A DNA stretch of 64,000 nt from Petunia secreta (lineage: Eukaryota > Streptophyta > Magnoliopsida > Solanales > Solanaceae), in NCBI GenBank assembly GCA_029990175.1, contig JARKIP010000023.1:21781501-21845500 (forward strand), given 5' to 3'. The notes under the pieces were generated by a model, which saw nothing but the letters and a program-made list of their open reading frames with translations, did not search any database and was not told the origin of the DNA. This document shows, piece after piece, positions 57,275 through 64,000 of this stretch. The translations under genes were made by a program, and so were the position numbers. Every line of letters begins with the position of its first letter. Positions within the stretch are counted from its first letter, which is position 1.

Positions 57275-57883
57275 CTATAATATCAGGGCAGAATAGACCA
57301 CCAACAATCCATAACAAGTAAGCCCTAAAATATTGTTGTACAACCTTATCTGGACATCTTGGGCAATATCTGGTATTTCCCTAATGTAAGCCTGAAAAGC
57401 CGTAATGCTCAGCCTGCTTGTGTCGTTAAAGTGTGAGGCCTGCGGTCGAAAGCCAGTCAAACGATGCATCTCATCCTGCCACTGTCCAAGCGTACGATTT
57501 CTACTTAAAGTAAATGCCGGAAGTCCATCCACAGGCAAACCGTACATCACCTCCACATCCTTCAGTGTGATAACAACCTCACCACATCGAAGGTGAAATG
57601 TGTGTGTCTCTGGCCGCCATCTCTCCAACAAAGCAGTAATCAGTGCCCAATTATACTGCATGCGTCCAGCCTTTATTATTCCAATAAACCCTGATGTATT
57701 GAAATAATTCATTATACGATCATGAAGAGGCCTTTCAACGATGAGATTCCAAAGGTTCAAGTCCAATCGCCGAGGACAAATACAGTCTTTTAATCCCAGT
57801 CCCTCCCAAATATCTGTAGATCGATGCGTAGACTGTAGTAACAACACATTGAAGTCCCCGGGCCCAGGAATGAATAACAACAC
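57275..57883 (-). CDS. Plant mobile domain (PMD) protein, partial
   Basis: A 202-codon open frame, minus strand. Text such as HTFHLRCGEVVITLKDVEVM and YGLPVDG is diagnostic of the plant mobile domain found in MAIN/MAIL1-like nuclear proteins and in many transposons. Upstream IMNYFNTSGF and MQYNWALITALLERWRPET are also typical. In host plants PMD proteins act with PP7-like phosphatases in silencing; transposon copies have unknown roles. The PMD usually covers 300 or more residues, so this frame is the N-terminal part, and an in-frame stop or missing exon ends it at 57275. The annotated start is the first ATG of the frame. It faces the transposase, as in other PMD-carrying MULEs. Confidence 0.8.
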   Translation of the reverse strand: MLLFIPGPGDFNVLLLQSTHRSTDIWEGLGLKDCICPRRLDLNLWNLIVERPLHDRIMNYFNTSGFIGIIKAGRMQYNWALITALLERWRPETHTFHLRCGEVVITLKDVEVMYGLPVDGLPAFTLSRNRTLGQWQDEMHRLTGFRPQASHFNDTSRLSITAFQAYIREIPDIAQDVQIRLYNNILGLTCYGLLVVYSALIL

Positions 57884-58329
57884 TAGATATTATAAATACG
57901 CACCTACAAAAAATATTAAAAGAAAAGAAATATGAATTAGAACGAACATGCTAGTTGCGTGCCACTGACACTATGGAGGAGTTGGCCCGTGATAGTTGGT
58001 ATCAATTTGGAACAGATAAAGAACAGAATCTAAATCAGGGCAAAACCACATACAACATAGATATAGTCTTCTTGTATATAGGTTGTATCTGCTTAATCTT
58101 TTACTAACTGCTAGAAACTCTAATTGCAAATTTTTTATTTATTAAAAAGACTGAAAAATATATAACAAGATATTAATTGAATATAAACTTGAACTATTAG
58201 GAACTGTATCCTTTTGGAAGTAGTAATGGATATGTATTCAACTTATCTACTGTTAAAAAATAATTGTACACAAATCTCCATTACTATTCCTTGTACAAAA
58301 AATGAATACATCAAGAACAACAATAATAA
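57884..58329. other. MULE2 spacer
   Basis: No gene recognised. Confidence 0.45.
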
Positions 58330-58610
58330 AAAAGTACTATTTTGAGCATTAAGATGAGAGAATAAACCAGCAGGAGAACTGTTTTGCCTCATAAGATTTG
58401 AGCCCATAACTCTATATCCACCATCAATAGACCCCACATGAGTAGTAATACAATTTTTCCTTGGATATTGAGGTGGCAACTCTGAATTACTACTACTTAA
58501 AGCTGATGAAAAACCATTAACCATAGCTTTACTATCAAGTGAATTCTGAGAAACTAACTAGTTACTATTATGTAAACCATCAAGATTGAACTTGGAAACC
58601 AACTCTTTAT
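58330..58610 (-). pseudogene. Captured bHLH fragment (FBH / bHLH128-130-like)
   Basis: Minus strand reads NSELPPQYPRKN, then HVGSIDGGYRVMGSN, then LMRQNSSPAGLFSHLNAQN. The last string, with the preceding Pro-rich and GGY parts, is typical of the N-terminal half of plant bHLH proteins of the FBH (bHLH122/128/130) group. The basic helix-loop-helix itself is absent and at least one stop lies upstream (near 58558). It is host-derived DNA inside MULE2, as in Pack-MULE capture. Alternative: chance insertion, less likely because it sits between intact TIRs. Confidence 0.7.
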
Positions 58611-58944
58611 TTTGAGTACCACAACTTTCAATCTTTCATCCAGATTGAAAATTTTGGATTTTTTTGCAAGTTTCATCTCATTCATCCATCACAATTGCTA
58701 TATACCATTACTGTTGCTAAGGCTACGAGCATTATATACACTAGCCATACCAATTTTACCTTTCATTTCTATTCTTTTCCACGCCCCTCAGTGCAAGGAA
58801 ATATTTTAGATACATAAACTGCAGAATTGCTGCTAGATCTGCCTATGGACATGAGTCCGGAATGTTCAAATGGCTTTTATGCCCGAGCTTGATTTATAAC
58901 ATTTGGCATGCTTTATGGACTAGAGAAACATGTATTATTGAGGA
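58611..58944. other. MULE2 spacer, possibly further captured DNA
   Basis: No frame recognised. Confidence 0.35.
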
Positions 58945-59130
58945 ATTAGGAGTTGGGCATTATACAACTTTTCTCTTAAACAAATGCAAGCAATTAGGCT
59001 CTTGAAGTTTCTCCTTGTCCCTTTGATACTCTTTATCTTTTGTAAATTCTGGCACCTCCCACCCCTTCTGTATTCCATCTTTTCCAACATCTGTTGAAGA
59101 AGACAAAACCGTGTCTTCTCCCTCATTGTT
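58945..59130 (-). pseudogene. Possible second captured exon in MULE2
   Basis: Minus strand open stretch with coding-like, charged text: EGEDTVLSSSTDVGKDGIQK, then GWEVPEFTKDKEYQRDKEKL, ending in a stop near 58946. No family recognised. Higher GC than the surroundings. Confidence 0.35.
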
Positions 59131-59619
59131 GTTTATGGGGACCTATCTAAAGCTTCAAACGTAGAAGAGAAGCCTTTTGTGGTGATACATCAACGTTACT
59201 GCTTGCAACAACCTAAAATTCTAACAATCCTCACTCATTCTACTACTACTACTACCACCACCATCACCATCCCCCATCCCTTTCTTTATTTCACTCTCAC
59301 TCACAAAAATCAAACCCCACCCTTTAAACTCATTTTTTTTAAAATTATAACCAACCAACAATCATTCTCCAAGAGATTCAAGACAGATACTTGTGATTAA
59401 AAGGAAAAAAAAAAGTTGTTAAAAACTAAATCCTAGGGTTTAACAATTTAACACGATGGAAGATAAAGGAGAGAGACGCAACATTTACCTGGTGGAGTTG
59501 ATCGGCAATGGTGGAGTTGAATCGTTGTTGGTGGGGTTGATGATGGTGGTGGGTGAAGTTGGGAGGGGTAAGGAGTAAAAATGAGTTCAAGTGAATTTTG
59601 GGTTACTGTAAAAATAATT

Positions 59620-59800
59620 GTAAGTCGGCACAATTTGTACCGATTTGTTGCTATCAAATAATGTAGCAAGTCGGCATTTATTCTGCCGACTTACTAAGTC
59701 GGCGAAACAAATGCCGACTTGTTAAGAAATATACACCATTAGTCGGTCAAATTTCACCGTCTACCAAATGATATAAGTCGGCACTTCTAGTGCCGATATA
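59620..59800. repeat. Right subterminal hairpins of MULE2
   Basis: Several AAGTCGGCA...TGCCGACTT pairs (for example 59671-59694 and 59695-59720), some head to tail. Confidence 0.85.
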
Positions 59801-59879
59801 CTCCTTTTTGTAACTTTTTAGTTGGGCAACCCATTTTTGTTGCTCAACTAAAAAAATACACCATTTTGGCACCGGATTC

Positions 59880-60193
59880 ATAGATGCATGATTGATTCAA
59901 TTCATCTCTTAAGCTGCTAACTGATGATGCATGTCATAACCTGACCATCTTTTTTTATTTTGGCCCACCACTGTTTATTTCTCACTTAACGGACAATGTT
60001 ATTATATTTGTGCTGTTGTGCACATCTCACGTCGAAAAGTGAAAATATCTATCTAAAGTGTCATATGTAACCAATCTTCAAAAGTTAATTGTCAGTCTAG
60101 AACCTCTTTAACTTTCTCTCTAACTTTCTCTCATTAGTACTCCATAAACGTCACATACGGTTTAAAGTTTGACTCATGTGATAAATAATTATA
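59880..60193. other. Spacer between MULE2 and the Pack-MULE
   Basis: No gene recognised. The last nine bases are the left target duplication of the next element. Confidence 0.5.
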
Positions 60194-60491
60194 GGGTTTT
60201 TTTACACATATATACAACCCTATACCCCTATATTACAAAAAAATAACAATATTTTTTAAATTACAAGACATAATATTATTTTTTCTAATAAATTTCACAA
60301 TAATCAACACATTTCACTTGCATTTTCTCAAATTACAACATCTCACCTTATTCTCTCTTCCTCCCATAGCTAAGATACAAACACCACATGTCGCCCATCC
60401 ACCCCCCACCACCCCAGCGCCTATCACCCCCACCCCAGATCCAATATTTCCTCACCATAGTAGGGAAATGAAAACGCCACTAGATTGAAAC

Positions 60492-60775
60492 CTCTTCGCC
60501 GCCATATACATCGGCACTATCTCCTTCAACCTCTTCTGCAGCTCCACCACGTCCCTATCTCCCATTCACTCCTCGTCGCCATGTCAGCTGTTCGAGAAGC
60601 TTCCAACCAATCAGAATTCATCCGGATAATTCACGAAACCCAAGGCCTACAAGTAGACGTGCTCTCCGATATCGATGAGCCCCTGATTATATACTTAGGT
60701 ATCCTTCAATTTCATCCAGTTCATGATCGTACAGTTCTTATAGAAGCGATTGTAGTTCTTAATCCTCTGTTTTAG
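60492..60775 (+). pseudogene. Captured exopolyphosphatase (Ppx/GppA) fragments
   Basis: Two pieces in different frames. 60492-60530 reads LFAAIYIGTISFN, like the first phosphate-binding motif of the actin-like ATPase fold (AAID-GTNSFK in the family). 60575-60775 reads MSAVREASNQSEFIRIIHET, then LQVDVLSDIDEPLIIYLGIL, then VHDRTVLIEA, like the second part (SAVREAxN, VLSGEEEA, YLGV). The region between the two motifs is missing. The family splits polyphosphate or pppGpp; this piece cannot. A short MDLNLPPPL stretch at 60821-60847 may be a further unrelated piece. Confidence 0.7.
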
Positions 60776-61194
60776 ATGATCATTATGATGTTGACAAACG
60801 TCGTCGTTTCTGCAGAAATGGATCTAAACTTGCCTCCTCCTTTGTCAGATGTTGTTGGTGATGAATAACATGTTATTGTGTTATGCTGGTGGTGATGAAT
60901 TTAGTTTTCTCTGTGAAAGCTTGTTACTTTTATATGCAATTTATCGGGAAACATAATGTATGAGAAACAAAAATTTAGATTACTTATAGATTAGTGTGTA
61001 CTTTGAGTCATGATGATGCAATCTGTATTAAGAAAAGATTGTATCTTGTATTTGTATCTGTACCACAAAAAAAAACATTAGATTTGATCTTGAGTTATTC
61101 TATCTCTTGATCTTGTTTTCCTTACTACATTTTCTTCTCTTTTTTACCTTTTTTTTTGTATAAAGAAAGTTGGAATTTTCTCATTGAAATGGCG

Positions 61195-61705
61195 CTGAAA
61201 TAGTCTGAAATGGTGCAGATACACCGAGATACAGTTAGATACGGAGCAAAAATAGTATAGATAGAACGAGATACAACGCTGGAACAATCTGAAATGATGC
61301 TGAAACGGTCTAAAATGGCGCTGAAACAGTCTGAAATGACGCTGAAACAGTTTGAATGACGCTAAAACAGTTTGAAACAACTGTTGAAACAGTCTGGTAC
61401 AGTGTGAAATGGCGTTGAAACAGTGCAGAAACAGCGCAGATACAGTGCTAAAACGATGCAGAAACAGTTCAGATACAGTATTGAAATGATGCAGAAATAT
61501 CGCAGATGCAGTGCTGAAACGATGCAGAAACCATTTGAAACAGTGCTGATACAGTGCTGAAATGATGCAGAAATAGCGCAGAGAATGCTGAAACGATGCA
61601 GAAACAGCATAGATACAGTGCTAAAACGATGCAGAAACAATACAGATACAGTCTGAAACGATGCAGAAACATCACAGATATAGTGTTGAAACGATGCAGA
61701 AACAA
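61195..61705. repeat. Degenerate minisatellite in the Pack-MULE
   Basis: The words GCTGAAACGATGCAGAAACA and GCGCAGATACAGT recur in mixed order, unit about 20-40 bp, more than ten copies. Minus-strand open frames here are artefacts of the repeat. Confidence 0.85.
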
Positions 61706-62012
61706 TGAAATTGGGGGAAATAGTGGGAGGAAAAGTGAAATTGGGGAAAATTAGAGGAGTAAAAGTGAAATTGGGAGAAATGGTGTGAGGAAAAGTGAAA
61801 TTGGGGAAATGGGAGGAGCAAAAGTGATAGTGAGGGAAATAGGAGGAAGAATATAAGGGTTTGGTATGGTATGAAAAAATATTGCTATGTTTTTGTTATG
61901 TTTGTAGTTAACTTGTGTTTTCCTCTATATAGGATTATGTTGCTAAAATATTGCTATGTTTGATAATTAAGTTCTAAAAATTATATTTTTGTGTAAAAAT
62001 TCCATAATTTTA

Positions 62013-62958
62013 CTCCCCTGTTTTATGTGAACTTATTTAATATGAAATAAAATTTAATAAATAAATGAAGACTTTTGAAACTTATAATCTAAATAAATAA
62101 TTGGTATGTGTAGTTTTAAATCATCTCATTAAGGTTCACCTAAACTAAAATAGAGTGAGTAATATTTATCCTACATGGAATGTGAGTAAAAATAAATAAA
62201 TAAAGTAAGGACGAAAATTGAAACAACTACTGTGTTGCCCTAAATCGAGATAGGACAACAAATCGAATTTGTTTTGGGGTTGATTCATAATTTGTCTTTA
62301 TCAAAGTCATATTCGAGTGAGACAAATGCTTAAAAAGAATAAACGAGACAGAAGAATAACTAGATAAAGCTTAAGAGCATAATTTGAGTATTATATTTCT
62401 TTGGATGTCCTTGTTGGTTACAAACGATTCCTATTTATAACCTGAAGAAATGAATAATGTTATAGTCATAATAACTGTGCCTTTACAACCATTACTTCAC
62501 ATTTAATCGTGGTCAGCTCATGATTTTTTTTTAATGCCAGAGTAACGGTTGATGATTACAAAGATCAGGTCTCGTTTAGCGAGGAGTTATACTTGCTCGG
62601 GGACCATGTTGTTTGTGGTGATCTTTCCGAACTTGGTGCTTTGAACTCATTTTTTCCTCATTTCCCGATATAGATTTTCGAGGCGGAGGGTCATGTCACT
62701 TTCCTTCACAGGTTCGCCTCGTGAGGTAGGCTCATATCAGGTCTCGTGTCCTTGCTCGAGGCCTCAGTGATTTTTTATCCAATAGAACTATCAAATAAGG
62801 TTTCTGTAAAATGAGTGATACAGCTTCCACTTCCAGCATTCTTCAATAATAATAATATATGCCCAAGGTCCATTAGTTCGTCCGACCTTTTAAATCATGA
62901 TAGTGATTAAGCCACTAGTGAGTCAGTAAGAGTCAGGACATTGTGGTGATAACTGATA
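62013..62958. other. Unassigned DNA, possibly an old LTR
   Basis: No gene. A CCTATTTATAACCTG box near 62430 and a GC-rich stretch near 62570-62770 have LTR-like character, without defined ends. Confidence 0.35.
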
Positions 62959-63226
62959 CTCCCTGCATCCTATTTTATGTGGCATTATTTGACAGAGTAC
63001 GGAGTTTAAGAAATAGATGTTGACCTTTTAAAGTTTCAAATTTATCCTTGAAAAAGTAAGAAAGAGAAGATTGGAGTAATAAAAAAGTAGTTGGTAACTT
63101 TTAAAGTAAGTATGACCCAACAAGGATAAAATAGTGCATTAAATAGTTGTCAAATAAGGAAATATGACATTCTTTTTTGGACAGACTAAAAATAAAATAG
63201 TGTCACATAAATTGGGACGGAGAGAG
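62959..63226. mobile_element. Stowaway-like MITE
   Basis: Ends CTCCCTGCATCCTATTTTAT and (other strand) CTCTCTCCGTCCCAATTTAT with TA at both sides (62957-62958, 63227-63228). Confidence 0.85.
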
Positions 63227-63242
63227 TAAGAGATGAGTACTA

Positions 63243-63481
63243 CTTCCTCCGTTTGAAATATATATAAATCTTTTTGACTTAGCATAAAGTTTAATAAACT
63301 ATAAAAGGCATATGAAGTTTTTGGGCTAAAATAAGTCATTAGTATCTGTGTAACTATAAATCATTTCATTAAGGGTAAAGTGGAAATTTGAAGTTAAATT
63401 ATTTTCAAATTTAGAAAGTCGCCATTCTTTTTTGAATGAACAAAAAAGGAAATACATTAACATAAACTGAAACGAAGAAAG
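63243..63481. mobile_element. Stowaway-like MITE
   Basis: Ends CTTCCTCCGTTTGAAAT and (other strand) CTTTCTTCGTTTCAGTTTAT with TA at both sides (63241-63242, 63482-63483). A different family from its neighbour 14 bp away. Confidence 0.8.
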
Positions 63482-63483
63482 TA

Positions 63484-64000
63484 TTACTTTGATCCGCACT
63501 TGAGATGAGTGAGGGGTGTCAATGGTTTATTTTGAAAATTTATCCCATGCCAAATTTTCAATTGTTCTAATGTATGTAACCAAAATTTGAATTATCGAAA
63601 TCGTCAATCATCCCGGTTCTCTTCGGTTTCTGTGCGGTTCGGTTAATTTTCAATTTTTTTAACATAATCTAAAACTACCAACAAACAAAGATGTATTTTT
63701 CCATACAAGTCAATAGTATTGAAAATGATGCATCACTTTCATTTTAAAAAACTCATATGTTCAGCTGACTGAACCAAAACACTGATTCCATCTTAACTAA
63801 GTAAATTAATTGCAAACCAATAATGATATCATATTCTGGTTGAATATTTGATGAGGGGTGCCTAAAAAGGATTAATAAGCACTGTAAGGGATGTGAAGCG
63901 TTTTTAAATTAAAAATCTCAAGACTACATTTTTAAAGAGTGGGTATGAATGCATAACACAAAAAATATGACAACACTAAATATTGAGATTATTTTGATTA
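63484..64000. other. AT-rich spacer to the window end
   Basis: No gene recognised. A GGTTCTCTTCGGTTTCTGTG stretch near 63616 resembles ends of common plant MITEs, but no partner end was found. Confidence 0.4.

Larger units (their letters stand above)
53081..59879. mobile_element. MULE2: Mutator-like transposon, decayed
   Basis: TIRs of over 100 bp: left GAATCCAGCGCCAAAATG, right (other strand) GAATCCGGTGCCAAAATG, continuing with shared AAAAATGGGTTG text and hairpins. The 11-bp flanks ATAGATTGATA and ATAGATGCATG agree at 8 sites, a plausible aged target duplication. Contents: transposase remnant (+), plant-mobile-domain gene (-), captured gene fragments (-). 6.8 kb. Confidence 0.85.
60194..62003. 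mobile_element. Non-autonomous MULE (Pack-MULE-like)
   Basis: Ends GGGTTTTTTTACACA and (other strand) GGAATTTTTACACA, with 9-bp flanks ATAATTATA (60185-60193) and ATAATTTTA (62004-62012). It carries gene fragments (60492-60775) and a tandem repeat (61195-61705), no transposase. Confidence 0.75.

Noticed and set aside
61144..61705. Minus-strand frames rich in FLHRF and LFQRHF
   Set aside because: Translation of a GCTGAAACGATGCAGAAACA minisatellite.

Overview
The window is nuclear DNA of a flowering plant, most likely a Solanaceae species. It is AT-rich, has plant GT-AG introns and no bacterial-type operons, carries a tRNA-derived SINE of the Solanaceae type, and holds plant-specific transposon families (SIRE-like copia, Athila- and Tekay-like gypsy, CACTA, Mutator/MULE, Stowaway and hAT MITEs). 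Two apparently functional host genes are present: tandem, intronless UDP-glycosyltransferases of the UGT71-like group (27852-29300 and 49835-51286, both + strand). Nearly everything else is transposon or transposon debris.

Layout. 1-13774 is a nest of retrotransposons: a copia element (B, minus strand, 11144-13774) was entered by a SIRE-like copia (A, minus strand, 4288-11143), which was then entered by an Athila-like gypsy (1-4287) and, inside its LTR, by a rearranged Tekay-like gypsy piece (6661-10352, target duplication ACAGT). 13775-25100 holds two long-TIR elements, MITEs, LINE remnants, a SINE with a 14-bp target duplication, a gypsy LTR with a tRNA-Asp primer site interrupted by a small non-autonomous MULE, and a short hairpin array. 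25100-29300 is the first UGT and its upstream DNA.

29645-41164 is a large MULE (MULE1) inserted in the 3' flank of UGT1 with a 12-bp target duplication. It carries two convergent genes, a MuDR-type transposase (+) and a DUF1985/Ulp1-protease-like gene (-), plus a small third reading frame. Its introns and spacers, but not its exons, are packed with the palindrome ATGTTTAAACAT, in places as a 20-bp-period array and once as a 100-bp higher-order repeat. I consider this the most unusual feature of the window.

42593-48524 holds CACTA material (transposase-like gene, palindromic subterminal repeats), duplicated UGT-flank DNA and a solo gypsy LTR (45853-47627, target duplication GTTGT). 49835-51286 is UGT2; the two UGTs share an almost identical stretch of about 386 bp inside otherwise diverged genes, suggesting gene conversion. 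53081-59879 is a second MULE (MULE2) with a decayed transposase, a plant-mobile-domain gene and what looks like a captured bHLH fragment, bounded by hairpin-rich TIRs. 60194-62003 is a Pack-MULE-like element that seems to carry pieces of an exopolyphosphatase (Ppx/GppA) gene. The window ends with two Stowaway-like MITEs.

How it fits together: a UGT tandem duplication was stretched by successive transposon insertions. Comparing the 3' flanks of the two UGTs shows empty and filled sites directly, giving an internal check on the boundaries of a MITE and of MULE1. All assignments come from reading the sequence; no database search was possible.
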